A DNA stretch of 64,000 bases from Parastagonospora avenae f. sp. tritici 18332-5. Taxonomy: Eukaryota > Ascomycota > Dothideomycetes > Pleosporales > Phaeosphaeriaceae. The number at the start of each line of letters is the position of its first letter. Positions within the stretch are counted from its first letter, which is position 1. The notes under the pieces were generated by a model. The model was given only the letters and a program-made list of their open reading frames with translations. It was not told the DNA's origin and ran no database searches. Of the stretch, positions 29,653-41,054 are shown piece by piece. The DNA is taken from positions 248,001 to 312,000 of the forward strand of contig JAFJTR010000022.1 of assembly GCA_022559985.1 (NCBI GenBank). Reading direction: 5' to 3'. Both the position numbers and the translations under genes were made by a program.

Positions 29653-31137
29653 TCATCCGGTCAGATCCGCAAAGCTACCAACGTTCTCCCCAGACATATA
29701 TCTGGCCTCGAAGTTTGATGAGACCGATAGAGCGAAATCCTTCGTGGAGGTTTGAAGGCTTGTTGACCCATCATCGTTCATTTTCAGGACGCGGACTCCT
29801 TGCAGCGGGCCAATGAGATCTCTTGGCTTGTTTGGAGCCCAGCTTCTATTTGGAGGGAGCCAGTGGGTGGACCACAGTAAAGTAGGCCTGGAAATGCCGT
29901 GCTGACTCAAGATGAGATGTCCATGACGGAGAGCCCTGTCTCCAGGCATAGGCCGTTTGCTTGAATCTTTGTGAAAGCAGCCGAGGCAGTAGATCCGGTA
30001 CTCAAGTGAGGGGAAGTACTTGATGGCAACAGATGTAAGGTCCAGTGATTCGGAACAACAGGGGCAGTTCCAGGAAAAATATGGTAATGGCTGCGATAGG
30101 TTGACAATGGCAAACGGATAGTCTTCTCCGTTTCTCAGTTCGGGCGCATACTTCAGTGCGCTTTGTAGGACTTTCGCCGAATACAAACATGCGGCGGGCC
30201 GCAAGGAACGAACCACACGTAACGCGAGGATAGACAAGGTTATTTCGTAGTATACTTCTATTACCAAATCGAGATCGGATAAAGATAACAAGGAATATAT
30301 CAAATCTCGCCGATCGGTGCATTTCTTGTGCCGGTGGCGCCAAATGTTCTCGAGAAGAGTACACCTTGACTGGCGCTCCACAATGTCGTAGAGTGGCTGG
30401 TACTGGCTATATGAGTGGCCCGCAAATCCCAAGACTCTGCCCAATTCTTCTTTCAGCTTTGTCCATCTCGCTTCCTGGCGGTTCGTTAGGAAAGTGATGT
30501 CGCGCGCAAGAAGTACCTCGTGTGTAGTCCATGCTATTTTCCAGTATGCATCTTCGCAGAATCCTCTCATAAAAATCCGGGCGTGAGATACAGTTCCTGA
30601 ATACCAGCTTAAATCTGTCGGAGGATAATATTTTGCCATCGAGGCTTGTGCATAGGAGCCGCTGCCAAACCATATAACGACGCGTTGCGATTTCCCGTAA
30701 GTTTCACCCATCTGCTGTACTTGATGGTTCTTCTCGAGGGTATTTTCCTGATCGATGCACAGAGCATCTATCCATATCAACTGACCCACACATGTGTCGC
30801 GGTCCAAATAATGACGTTCAGACTGGGAAGAATAAGAAGCGCCGAGGCCCAGAACGGGATCAGCTGAATGAAGCATCTTAGAAGCAGTCCGTAAGAAACG
30901 CCATAAATTGCGTCGCACTCTGTAAGGTCGCTCATTGATATAGATGACGTCTGTAGGCTCATCCGTACCCCATACATAGGAAAGACAAACATATGCAGAG
31001 TCTGTCGTCGCATGTGTGAGCTTGCATTGTATGAATTTGTCTTCATTCGGTGGAAGCACTTCGACCAGGCGAATAGTTTTGGACGATGCAAGGTCCAACG
31101 GCTCGTGCGTGATTGACATTCCGGAAGCATTCGTCAT
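29653..31137 (-). CDS. HET-domain (heterokaryon incompatibility) protein
   Basis: The first in-frame ATG at 31135-31137 gives 494 aa in one exon. The HET domain covers roughly residues 25-200 and has its three signature blocks: IRLVEVLPPNEDKFIQC-type start, YVCLSYVWG, and LIWIDALCIDQENTLEKNHQVQQMGETYGKSQRVVIWFG. The C-terminal half has a cysteine pair cluster (CPCC ... CLGC) that could bind metal, but no named domain. HET proteins take part in non-self recognition after hyphal fusion, and most members have no tested role. It stands in the gene-poor part of the window, typical of this family. Confidence 0.85.
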   Translation of the reverse strand: MTNASGMSITHEPLDLASSKTIRLVEVLPPNEDKFIQCKLTHATTDSAYVCLSYVWGTDEPTDVIYINERPYRVRRNLWRFLRTASKMLHSADPVLGLGASYSSQSERHYLDRDTCVGQLIWIDALCIDQENTLEKNHQVQQMGETYGKSQRVVIWFGSGSYAQASMAKYYPPTDLSWYSGTVSHARIFMRGFCEDAYWKIAWTTHEVLLARDITFLTNRQEARWTKLKEELGRVLGFAGHSYSQYQPLYDIVERQSRCTLLENIWRHRHKKCTDRRDLIYSLLSLSDLDLVIEVYYEITLSILALRVVRSLRPAACLYSAKVLQSALKYAPELRNGEDYPFAIVNLSQPLPYFSWNCPCCSESLDLTSVAIKYFPSLEYRIYCLGCFHKDSSKRPMPGDRALRHGHLILSQHGISRPTLLWSTHWLPPNRSWAPNKPRDLIGPLQGVRVLKMNDDGSTSLQTSTKDFALSVSSNFEARYMSGENVGSFADLTG

Positions 31138-32174
31138 CACGGTCTGAGCAATGAAGGCCTTCAAAGAACAATCCTGGCTAGATTCAGCACATGATACTTA
31201 ATCGCGACCATCAGTCAATAATACATTACCCCGGAGATGTCCAAATTATTAAAAGCAAGTTGTGTAGATCAAATCATGAGATGCACTAACTTGTCGTGCG
31301 CCTAGAGCGTTGCGAAGTCCTGTCGGCCTGAGATGTAAACGCGAGGAAGGATGCATTCTGCACGTTTGATGTGGAGGCAGCACTCGCAAGACTGAAAAGC
31401 GCCACATGACGAAGCTTTTCTGCGCTCCATTCCGGGGAGCATGCGAGATCATGCAGCTGTAACTGGGCACCTATTCAGTGGAATTGCGCTTAAGACTCTC
31501 GTTCCCGTCGTATAATTGCCGGCGAAGTCCAATCGAACAAGCACAGCAGCCCTTCGCTCGATAAGCAAGGCGCAACGAGAGGAGTTAGAAGGCGATGCAG
31601 ATGTTCCTGTTAGTGAGATGCATTTTCGAACCGTGTATTTATTAATAAATGAGTATGTCGTCTGTTCATTTCCGAGCCGCGAGTTCGTACAGGAGTATGG
31701 TTTGACATGTTTGACGAAAAAAGATTCCTCGTCCTGGATGCCTTCGCTACACTGCAACAGGTTCTTCTTCGACGTGGACGTCACTGTCTACGTCTCACAT
31801 GTGTGAAAGTGCGCAGGGGTATGTAGATATCAAGGTGGTGCCCTCCACGACCATTTATCATGCCTTGTTGTGTACCGTCACTCTGTAGGGACTCATGTAA
31901 GACTGCAGCACACGTGTACGAAGTCCTCATAGCGTGGGACTGTCCTTCTCCTTGGCCATCACAGCGTGAAATCCAAATCCAGGATCTGTGTCATCTCGCG
32001 CTTTTCGCGAGAGTATACTATGTTCATCTAATTAATGTCTTAGTAGGTATGCCTGTGTGCGGTGACACTGCCTACCATTCAGCGCCCTGAGCAAGTGCTA
32101 GGTCCAGCGCATCCATGCAGTCGCCGGACGCGAAGCCTACAAAGCATCAATGGAGGTCCAGATGGGTGTTTCGA
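31138..32174. other. Intergenic region, about 1 kb
   Basis: Between the HET gene and MED9, both on the minus strand. Overlapping frames of about 100 aa on both strands (31449-31806) lack domains and I reject them. Nothing else stands out. Confidence 0.5.
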
Positions 32175-32633
32175 TCAGCCCGTCATACTCTGGTCTCCGT
32201 CCTCGGGGTCCGCTGCCGGGCGCCCTAGCTCCTTCAGAAAGGTCTTGAGGCTGGCGATGCGCGCCTCGAGATCCTCAATCTCTTCCTCTTGGTCCCCGCA
32301 CGTCCGATCTACATCAGGCAGAGCCATTACGGCGCGTCGTGCCTTTTGGATCTTTAGACGGATGTCGTTCGCGGCGGTTGCGACGTGCTGGATCTCGAGG
32401 GGCCCATCTGTAGATAGCTGAGATGGCGTAGGGGTCGCGGCTGGCGGTTGCGACGGCGTCTCAAGAAGCCTTTTGAGGAGCTTGTGTAGGTCGGGCAGGA
32501 CGTCGAAGGTTGAGGGAGGAGGAATACTAGGTATGGGTGGCGCCGCGAAAGGCAAGGCCGGTGTCGCAGCGCCCGTAGGCGGCTGGGAAGCTCGCGCTGA
32601 TGGGGGCGCGTGGGGTGTCGGAGCGCTGGACAT
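32175..32633 (-). CDS. MED9: Mediator subunit 9
   Basis: A single exon encoding 152 aa. A proline/alanine-rich N-terminus precedes the MED9/Cse2 core: FDVLPDLHKLLKRLLE, then PLEIQHVATAANDIRLKIQK and a coiled-coil helix QEEEIEDLEARIASLKTFLKEL. MED9 belongs to the middle module of Mediator, which bridges activators and RNA polymerase II in the nucleus. Length and motif spacing fit fungal members. It is divergent from phosphoglycerate mutase across a 473-bp spacer. Confidence 0.85.
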   Translation of the reverse strand: MSSAPTPHAPPSARASQPPTGAATPALPFAAPPIPSIPPPSTFDVLPDLHKLLKRLLETPSQPPAATPTPSQLSTDGPLEIQHVATAANDIRLKIQKARRAVMALPDVDRTCGDQEEEIEDLEARIASLKTFLKELGRPAADPEDGDQSMTG

Positions 32634-33106
32634 GGTGTATGAAGTTTCAGAAGGAATATAGAGCCACAGAGCTAAATTGGTGTTGAGCGCGCCGACGCGG
32701 GGTGACGCGCCTGTCCAACGCGCAGGGCTGAGATGCCGGGTTGTTGATTGGAGTGGGAGATGTGCTGTGCCACCACAGGTCGTGCGCTTGTTGAGGAATT
32801 GTCACGCGTCGATTGGATCGGCCAGATAATGCGCTTTCTTTTTTGGAGTTGCGAGAATCAGCCGCGGGTGGTGGGGTTTCGATATGGGCTGACGAGGAGT
32901 GGTGATCGGAGGTTGTGACGTGTGAAGCTCTCCGACCTTGGGATGATTTAATTATTGGTAACTTAGCCCCTCCATCCCTGCCCCACCATCAACAGTTTCA
33001 CGGGCCGCTACCGTTTTCCCTCTCACAGCGCGATTGATCTTTCTTCCTACATCCTAAGAAGCGATTCTTCCATTCATATCCGCACATCACCAGAGTCGCC
33101 AAAAAC
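32634..33106. promoter_or_regulatory. Bidirectional promoter MED9 / phosphoglycerate mutase
   Basis: 473 bp between two divergent start codons. The strand leading to the glycolytic gene ends in a pyrimidine-rich stretch (about 33006-33075), as is common near start sites of highly expressed fungal genes. No TATA box is clear. Confidence 0.45.
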
Positions 33107-34777
33107 ATGGCCAAGGTCGACCAGAAAGCCGTCCTGATCGTTATCGACGGTTGGGGCATCGCGACCGAAAACTCGCGCAAAGATGGCGATGCTATCCTGG
33201 CCGCAGATACTCCTACCATGGATGGATTCATGAAGGATGGCTCGAAAACCGCACAGGGATTCACTGAGCTCGAGGCGTCCTCCCTAGCCGTCGGTCTCCC
33301 GGAAGGCCTCATGGGCAACAGCGAGGTCGGTCACTTGAACATCGGCGCAGGACGTGTCGTATGGCAGGATTCTGTCCGCATTGCCCAGACCATCAAGGAG
33401 GGCAGGCTGAAAGACGTGGAGACTGTCAAGAAGTCGTTCCAGCGGGCAATCGATGGCAATGGCAGACTTCACTTCTGCGGTTTGGTCTCCGATGGCGGTG
33501 TGCATTCGCACATGGACCACTTGATCGAGTTTCTCAAGGTCGCAAAACAGCAGGGCGTCCCCAAGGCGTACATCCACTTCTTCGCTGATGGTCGTGATAC
33601 TGATCCCAAGTCCGCGGCTGGCTACATGGAGACTCTCTTGAAGGCCACCAAGGAGATCGGACTCGGTGACATCGCGACAGTGGTCGGTCGCTACTACATC
33701 ATGGACCGCGACAAGAGGTGGGACCGAGTCGAGATCGGCATGAAGGGTCTCGTAACTGGCGAGGGCGAGGAGAGCAGCGATCCGGTAGCCACCATCAGGG
33801 AGCGATACAGCAAGGACGAAAACGACGAGTTCCTGAAGCCCATTATTGTGGGCGGAAAGGAGCGCAGAATACAAGGTAAAGAAGAAAAGCTCATAGCCCG
33901 AGTACCCGCATGTCCGAATGCTAATTGGTGCAGACGACGATACACTGTTCTTCTTCAACTACCGCTCCGACCGTGTCCGTGAAATCACACAGCTCCTCGG
34001 CGATGTCGACCGTTCGCCCAAGGCCGATTTCCCCTACCCCAAGAACATGTCCCTTACCACCATGACCTCATACAACCCCAAGTACACTTTCCCTGTTGCT
34101 TTCCCGCCTCAGAGAATGGACGATGTACTCGCGGAGACTCTGGGCAAGCAGGGCGTCAAGCAGTGTCACGTTGCAGAGACGGAGAAGTATGCACACGTTA
34201 CCTTCTTCTTCAACGGCGGTGTTGAGAAGCAGTTTGAGAACGAAGAGCGCGAGATGGTTCCTTCACCAAAGGTAGCCACATACGATCTCCAGCCTACAAT
34301 GAGTGCGATGGCGGTTGCCGAGAAGCTCTGTGAGAGGATCCAGACAGGCAAGTTCGAGTTCTTGATGAACAACTTTGCGCCACCAGACATGGTTGGCCAC
34401 ACTGGTGTGTACAAGGCTGCCATTGAGGGCTGCACAGAGACAGACAAGGCTATTAAGAGGGTCTACGAGCAATGCAAGGAGAGCGGCTACGTTCTGTTCG
34501 TCACTGCTGACCATGGGTAAGTGACGAAAACGAGGCGTGTACGAACACGAGACTGACAGATATCAGTAACGCGGAAGAAATGCTTACAGATGAGGGCACG
34601 CCCAAGACGTCGCATACCACTAACAAGGTTCCCTTCGTCATGGCCAATGCTCCTGAATCCTGGAGTCTGAAGAAGACCGACGGCGTTCTTGGTGACGTCG
34701 CGCCCACGGTTCTTGCCGTCATGGGCCTGCAGCAACCAGAAGCCATGGACGGACACAGTCTGCTCGTCAAGTCATAA
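33107..34777 (+). CDS. 2,3-bisphosphoglycerate-independent phosphoglycerate mutase
   Basis: Exons 33107-33875, 33934-34516 and 34567-34777 give 520 aa. The alkaline-phosphatase-fold metal motif VIDGWG is at the N-terminus, the phosphoserine motif MGNSEVGH has its serine at residue 72, then GLVSDGGVHSH, FADGRDTDP and the C-terminal metal ligands LMNNFAPPDMVGHTG and VTADHGNAEEM. The third exon begins inside the DHG-N motif. The enzyme interconverts 3- and 2-phosphoglycerate in glycolysis without the cofactor. Filamentous fungi commonly use this form, unlike S. cerevisiae. Confidence 0.95.
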
Positions 34778-35503
34778 GCTTTGTGGATGCTGGCTGCGTT
34801 CTCCATGCGCACAGTCCGGTCTTGATTGACTAGATTCCGAGTCACTCCGTAGAATGGCTCCGGTTGACCAGATATAGGTATGAGATCTGATAGACAAGAA
34901 TAATAGAATGTGAAATATGACATGAACTTGTTAAGCCCAATCTCACATGAACCACGTCAAGCTGAGGCCCTGCATGGCTGCCCCACGTCTCCACTATCAG
35001 ACCAATTAGCGATTCGCGGGTAACTAGCTGGGGTGTCTTCACCGGCGCGGATCCCACCCCTCCACAAACGTCGTCTGGATCACGACCCTCTTCGATTCAC
35101 CGTTCGCAGCCGTGATACCGACGCTTCTGGTTTCGCAGCACATACCCAGAATCTACCACTATCTCTTGTTCACGGAGCGTGCCATTTTCACTCTCTCTTG
35201 CGCGCAGTGAGGGGCACCAGCTAGAACACCACCGATCTCGCGGAAGACGTCTTGCAATACCGAACATTGTTGCGCGTGACTATCACTAGTTCTTTCATAC
35301 AGGACTGGACCTGTAAACAAACCAACAAGCATCGTATCCACTAGCTTCGCGACCACAATCCGCCGATACGTCGTCACAAATACCATCAGCGCCCAACGAA
35401 GGCCACGTCCCGCCCGACACGTTCGGCTCCGCACCCTGAACTTGAACCCAGAATATATACACCTCGTCGACCTGGTGCAACCCGCTCAGGTTAATCAACC
35501 ATC
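34778..35503. other. Intergenic, upstream of the kinase gene
   Basis: 726 bp holding the mutase 3' end and the kinase promoter and leader. A TATATAC-like sequence lies about 50 bp before the kinase ATG, too close for a certain TATA box. Confidence 0.4.
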
Positions 35504-36842
35504 ATGGCCTCCAACGGCACTTCTGGGGCGCAAACACCACAAACACAGGCTCAGGTGCAGCCATGTAGATATAAGACAGGAAAGACGCTGGGCGCGGGAA
35601 GCTACTCAGTCGTCAAGGAGTGTGTACACATTGACACGGGGAGATATTATGCCGCGAAAGTCATCAACAAGAGACTTATGGCCGGTCGAGAACACATGGT
35701 TCGTGGGCACCCCGTAGCCCAGTCCGATCCCAGGCTGATGATACATATCAGGTCAGAAACGAGATCGCTGTGTTGAAGAGAGTCTCCATGGGCCACAGGA
35801 ACATTCTCACCCTGGTCGACTACTTTGAGACCATGAACAACCGTATGATTTGCCGGGTTTCCAGGCTGGGCGCATAGCTGACTCTGTGCGTAGTCTACCT
35901 CGTGACCGACCTGGCGCTCGGAGGCGAGCTGTTCGATCGCATCTGCAGGAAAGGCAATTACTACGAGTCTGATGCCGCCGACCTGATCCGAGCGACGCTC
36001 TCCGCCGTCGCATATCTCCACGACCACGGCATTGTACACCGAGACCTGAAGCCCGAGAACCTTCTGTTCAGAACACCAGAGGATAACGCTGATCTACTGA
36101 TCGCTGATTTTGGGCTATCGCGAATCATGGACGAGGAACAATTCCATGTCCTCACAACCACATGTGGAACGCCAGGGTACATGGCACCTGAGATCTTTAG
36201 GAAAACCGGCCATGGAAAGCCAGTGTAAGAAGACCAGGGCCCACATACTGTAAGCATTACTGACATGACAACAGTGACATCTGGGCCATTGGCGTCATCA
36301 CATACTTCCTTCTCTGCGGCTACACCCCCTTCGACCGAGACTCCAACCTCGAAGAGATGCAGGCCATCCTCGTCGCCGACTACTCCTTCACCCCCCTCGA
36401 ATACTGGCGCGGCGTCTCCCTCACAGCCCGCGAATTCATCCGCCGATGTCTGACCGTCGACCCAGCGTCGCGAATGACCTCCCACGAAGCGCTCTCACAC
36501 CCCTGGGTCGCCGATCTCGGCAGACCGGGCGAGGGCGAGGAAGATCTGCTGCCCACTGTCAAGAAGAACTTCAACGCTAGGCGGACGCTGCATGCTGCGA
36601 TTGACACTATCCGTGCGATCAATCAGCTTCGCGCAGGTGGTGGGGCAGCTATGATGGATGGGTTGCGGTCGAATGAGCCGAGGAGAGGTGCGCCGCCTGC
36701 GAATATTCCTCAACCGGCGGAGGATGAGGATCCGATGGAGATTGATAGCAGAGGGAACGGACATGGCCAAACTGAAGAGATGATTAAGGAACAAGAGAGG
36801 CGCATCAGGGAGACACAGCAGGGTCTGTGGAGTAAGCGATGA
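35504..36842 (+). CDS. Calcium/calmodulin-dependent-type Ser/Thr kinase
   Basis: Exons 35504-35698, 35752-35842, 35894-36224 and 36275-36842 give 394 aa; all introns are GT-AG and 50-53 bp. The catalytic domain spans about residues 22-290: GAGSYSVVKE (glycine loop), YYAAKVINK (lysine), IVHRDLKPENLLF, IADFGLSRI, TTCGTPGYMAPEI and DIWAIGVITYFLLCGYTPF. It is followed by ARRTLHAAIDTIRAINQLR, which lies where the autoinhibitory/calmodulin-binding helix sits in CaMKI-type kinases. The tail is acidic with EDEDPMEIDS. A role in calcium signalling is inferred from family membership. Confidence 0.88.
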
Positions 36843-37176
36843 TGAGCTGGACGATATCTTATATGAAGCCTGGAGCTCTTTCCTTGTTCTTCTTCTTTCG
36901 GAACATTATCTTGCCCGAAACGGGATTCTGAGGTTGTGCGTCTTTGTCCGCAATGTGTATGGCACTTGGCACGACTGTTGAGCACAACATGCGATTTGGA
37001 AGTAACATATATCGGCATTATTCTCACCGTACCTGCACAATTTGAGTGACTGTTTGACTACTTTTTCTACGCTATGACTTTTCCCCCGTCAAAAAGGAGA
37101 AGCACTGCCTTCAAGGCCATGTAGTGTTTGCATGAAATGCGCCTCCAAATCCAACACATCAACACCCTACACTACT
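36843..37176. other. 3'-to-3' spacer
   Basis: 334 bp between the convergent kinase and homocysteine methyltransferase genes. Nothing else is evident. Confidence 0.5.
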
Positions 37177-38169
37177 TCATCTTCTACCAAACAACGCCTC
37201 CTCCATCGTCTTGATATCCTCCGGCGTCGTCCTACAACACCCACCAATCATCCCCGCGCCCGCCTCCTCCCACTGCACAGTCTTACTCGCCAACCCTTCA
37301 CCCTCCGTCCTGCTCCCCTCCCACTCCCTCGCCTTCGCATTCCACTGCTCACCCGAGTTTGGATACACAACTAACGTCCCCCTCTTCACCAACGGCTTGA
37401 GATTCTTCAACGCCGCGAGTGCTAAATCATCTGGCACGCAGTTGAATCCCAATCCCACGACTTGCTCCGCGTTGTCGAAGAGCGCTGCGATTTCTGATAG
37501 GGAGGTGCCGTCGGCGATGTGCTCCGCGTCACGCAGCGTGAACGTAAACCACGCCTCCATCTCCTTGAACTCCGACCGAATCAAATCAAGCAACGCCTCC
37601 GTCTCGCTTTTACTCGGTATCGTTTCGCACGCGAGGACATCCACGCCAGCACCAACTAACGCTTGGATCCGCCCGCGGTGGAAATCCTTCATCGCGTCGT
37701 GCGCAATCGAATAGTCGCCGCGGTATTCAGACCCGTCGGATAGAAACGCGCCATAAGGACCTACACTACCCGCGACAAACAGATTTTCCCGCAGCGACTC
37801 GGCATTAACGCTTCTTTCGCACGACTCTTCTAATTTTTCCTGCACATACTCCTCCCGCGCCTCAATCGCCAATTCCACACTCTTGCTCACCACGTCTTTC
37901 GCGTCGCCCTCGCTCAAACCTAGATGCTTGATGAGTCCTGGGATGGAGGCCTGGTAGCTGGCTGTGATGGCGATGTTGGCGCCGGCGCGGTAGTAGTCAA
38001 GATGGGTTTTCTGGATTAAGTCGGGTTGGGAAAGCAGGATTGAGGCGGACCATAGGGAGCCGGATATATCGGCGCCGAGGTGCTCGAGGTAGGTTGCTAG
38101 GGCGCCGTCGATGAGGAGGGGGATGTTTGGGGAGGAGGAGAGGTGCGTGGAGATTTTATTTGGCGGCAT
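37177..38169 (-). CDS. Homocysteine S-methyltransferase
   Basis: One exon of 330 aa. The start LLIDGALATYLEHLGADI fits the family, followed by YYRAGANIAITASYQAS. The zinc-binding cysteines appear as GLGFNCVP and the C-terminal GGCCRTTPEDI. VLACETIPSKSE is also conserved. These enzymes methylate homocysteine to methionine from S-methylmethionine or S-adenosylmethionine (Mht1/Sam4 type) in the cytosol. The sequence cannot decide the donor. Confidence 0.9.
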   Translation of the reverse strand: MPPNKISTHLSSSPNIPLLIDGALATYLEHLGADISGSLWSASILLSQPDLIQKTHLDYYRAGANIAITASYQASIPGLIKHLGLSEGDAKDVVSKSVELAIEAREEYVQEKLEESCERSVNAESLRENLFVAGSVGPYGAFLSDGSEYRGDYSIAHDAMKDFHRGRIQALVGAGVDVLACETIPSKSETEALLDLIRSEFKEMEAWFTFTLRDAEHIADGTSLSEIAALFDNAEQVVGLGFNCVPDDLALAALKNLKPLVKRGTLVVYPNSGEQWNAKAREWEGSRTEGEGLASKTVQWEEAGAGMIGGCCRTTPEDIKTMEEALFGRR

Positions 38170-38767
38170 GATGTGGAAAATTACCGGTCTTGTAGAAATG
38201 TGATCTTTTACTCAAAGACAGATTTTTGAGAAGGAGTTTGTCTTCTTCAACTGTGGCCTTTTTTGGAGCTTGGGGTTTGTAGAGATAGTTTCACGTGCAG
38301 GATGTTCGGACACGGAATCTGTAGAGAAAGACGTGATTGGAAGTGCCGATATGCGGAGATGGGAACCGAAGCTAAGCGCCATGGCATTCATACTTAGATT
38401 CGTTGTGTAAGCTTTCCTGTTCATCATGATCTAATCGCAATTACCAATCAACTTCATCGACTCGTTGAGACAAGTGTTGATGCTGTGAGAGGACCGTCAA
38501 GGATGAGGTAGGTTGATGCCAACTGGTCTGTGCGCACTTACCTGCAGCCCTCTGAGGATCGACCCGTTGTCCATCCTTCTGACAACAGACTACTCGAAAC
38601 AAAAATGACCTGGCACACCTGAAATTGGCAGAAGAGGAGGACTGTATAAGCGATGTTACATGTAGACTCTCGACTGCCAAGATCCTTCGAAGGATGAAGG
38701 TGACGCTCAAGGCAGAGCTCAACCCCAAACAACCATCTCCACCAGGACCACGACCAAAAACGCCAAG
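38170..38767. other. Divergent promoter region
   Basis: About 600 bp between the homocysteine methyltransferase and an unknown fungal gene. No additional feature is supported. Confidence 0.5.
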
Positions 38768-39970
38768 ATGAAGCGCTTCGATAAAGACACCGGCGTCGTC
38801 TACACCGAGACCGCATCCGCCGTGGTCACATCTATGGTGCCCAAATGGATGTACCAAGCGCGCGGCAAACGCTCCAAAACCTCCACCCTCCGCAGCCGTG
38901 GCACGGGCTGTTCCACGCTCCAAGCCATGGCCCTGCGCTCCTGCGCCTTCCACGCAGAACTCTTTGAGCCGGAAACACTCCAATGGGGTGGGTGGCACTA
39001 CGCCTCGCGAATATACCAACACTTGCTTACCACGTGCGTGCCTTATTCCCCCAACTACATATATTTTACTGATAATATGATATCAGTGAAGCACTAACAT
39101 ACACCTCCTACACCATCTTCCAATCCGCCTATCCCAACGCCATCAATCCCCAACAACATTTCCACATCCCCCCTTCGGCACAAACATACGCACCCACTCT
39201 CCTGCCTTCTATCGTTTCCCGTTTGGCTAAACTCACACATCCGCTAACCACACATCTCTGCATACGCTCCTTCGCACTAACATTCACGGACCTGACTTCT
39301 TTCCTGAGAATAGCCACGCTCGGCGCACTGGTGCTCGAGCAAGCGCGGCCGGGCGGCGTGTCTGAAATAACTAGCCGGCATTTCATGGACTTTGCGCGCG
39401 CGGCTAGAGAGAGAGATGCGTTGCGCCACCTCCGCGTGCTAGTTCTATGCGACTTTGGACTGGCGAAGGACGTGGTTCTACGCGCACTATCCAGCTTTCC
39501 AGCGCTCAGGCTCGTGGGCGTGGTGAATAGTAAGACGGGGTCGATGCGGAGCGAGCGAGGGGATGGGATGGGATGGAAGGAGATGTGGGGGGATCAGTAA
39601 TTTTCAATTTTCATCATAGTGAGATATATGCTGACGATGTGGCAGGCTAGATGAGCAGGGCGTGAATGGGATTTGGAAGGCGTCGTATTTGACGAGCGAG
39701 AGAAAGATAGAGGGTTTGTATGGGCATGCTAGGCCGGAGGGAGAGGGAGGGGAAGAAGAGAGGTCGGTTTCGATTACGTATGGGGGCGGGATGGGGAGAA
39801 GTGCGTATGAGGCGGCGACGTGGTTTGTGAGGGATGATGCGGTGCACGCTGCGGAGTTGGCGGTGCCTAAGGTTAGGGAGCAGAGAGTGGAGGGAGGTGT
39901 GGCTAAGAAGCGCAAAATTCGCAAGGGGAAGCAGATGGATGTTGGATCTTTCTTGGGAGTGTTCAAATGA
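38768..39970 (+). CDS. Fungal protein of unknown function
   Basis: Exons 38768-39033, 39087-39596 and 39646-39970 give 366 aa. Both introns have good donors, a branch-point-like CTGAC before the second acceptor, and keep phase. I do not recognise a named domain. The N-terminus (VPKWMYQARGKRSK) is basic. A central part rich in leucine and alanine (LRHLRVLVLCDFGLAKDVVLRALSSF) resembles one strand-helix unit of a leucine-rich repeat. The end has a basic cluster, KKRKIRKGKQMDVGSFL, that could be a nuclear localisation signal. A nuclear role is inference only. Confidence 0.72.
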
Positions 39971-40448
39971 GGATGGTAGAATTGCGCTGGTCATCTTGAA
40001 AGCCAGATACTATCTATCACAGTGTGATCTCCTCAGAAGTATACTGTCTTACAGGAATTGGGTTTCCACCCGATGTGGCCTGTGAGTTTCTGTGGTCTTA
40101 TTGGTTTTGCAGACTGAGTGTGCAAGCTGGCGCATGGACGTTCCTACGCTCCTACGCTTCTCTACTGACTGAAGGGGTAGGTCCCCAGATGAGGCCATTG
40201 CGTTCGCCTTCTGCAAGATGTTTCTGGCACGTCTCGTACATCTCGTACACAGCGAGCATACAAGTGTTTTCGTAGTCGTAGCTTCCGACTAGCAAAAACA
40301 CTGCCTCAGACGAATCTTCACTGGTAAGCATAGTGTCGCAGTGTTCTCCTGGCCTGGGGGTTTACCAGCAATGCGATGAGCTGGTGATGATGGAGTTCCG
40401 ACCCGTCCGAACGTAGCTTACGTCCAGGAGTCACATGTCCACCCTTCT
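39971..40448. other. 3'-to-3' spacer
   Basis: 478 bp between convergent genes, with no supported feature. Confidence 0.5.
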
Positions 40449-41054
40449 TCATCCATCCACAACCATCTCTTCTCCGACCCCTTCGCCCTCGTCGCGCTTC
40501 TTCAGCTCTTCCACTATCGCCTTAACGCGATCCAGCACATCCTCCGCACCCACATGCCCCGACGCCGCCCTCGCATTCAACACGCCCACATCAAAGTCGC
40601 CATACCCGCCATTCTTCACACTCGCTTCAGGATCGTGCTGAGGAGCATTCTTGCCAATTTGCTGCGCCGTGTACTTCGCCTGCGTAGCCGGTATGACGCC
40701 GTACCTTTCAAGGTCGCTAATCTGCGCAAGAAGCGCCTCGCGGATCTGATTGATGCTCAGCCCCACAAAGACGGTCTGCATCCACAGAGCTTGTTCGCGC
40801 GCTTGGCGCGTGTCTGGCTGATCTTTTTGCGCGGGCGTCTCGACGGGATTGTTGGTGAGTTGGCTGATTGCGGCGGCGAAGTAAGTGAGCAGCTTGGGGA
40901 TCTGTTCGTTGATTTTACTGAGTTTGTCGATGTGGGTCGCGGCGATTTGGTTATATGTTTGCGATTGTTGCGCGGGCGAGGGTTTGGACTGAGGGCCGCT
41001 TTGGGCGGGCGTTGATGTTTGTTCTTTGAGAGCTTGGTCTGCCTCGGTCGACAT
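40449..41054 (-). CDS. MED11: Mediator subunit 11-like protein
   Basis: A single exon encoding 201 aa. After a Gln/Ser/Pro-rich start, a helix HIDKLSKINEQIPKLLTYFAAAISQLTNN fits the first MED11 helix as I remember it, and LSINQIREALLAQISDLERYGVIPA fits the second. MED11 pairs with MED22 in the Mediator head. The C-terminal ~65 residues (GGYGDFDVGVLNARA, then a charged helix) are an extension. The family is short and diverged, so the call is moderate; another small coiled-coil nuclear protein is possible. Confidence 0.62.
   Translation of the reverse strand: MSTEADQALKEQTSTPAQSGPQSKPSPAQQSQTYNQIAATHIDKLSKINEQIPKLLTYFAAAISQLTNNPVETPAQKDQPDTRQAREQALWMQTVFVGLSINQIREALLAQISDLERYGVIPATQAKYTAQQIGKNAPQHDPEASVKNGGYGDFDVGVLNARAASGHVGAEDVLDRVKAIVEELKKRDEGEGVGEEMVVDG

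Noticed and set aside
31449..31806. Overlapping ~100-aa frames on both strands between HET and MED9
   Set aside because: No domain, no signal peptide and no splice structure on either strand.
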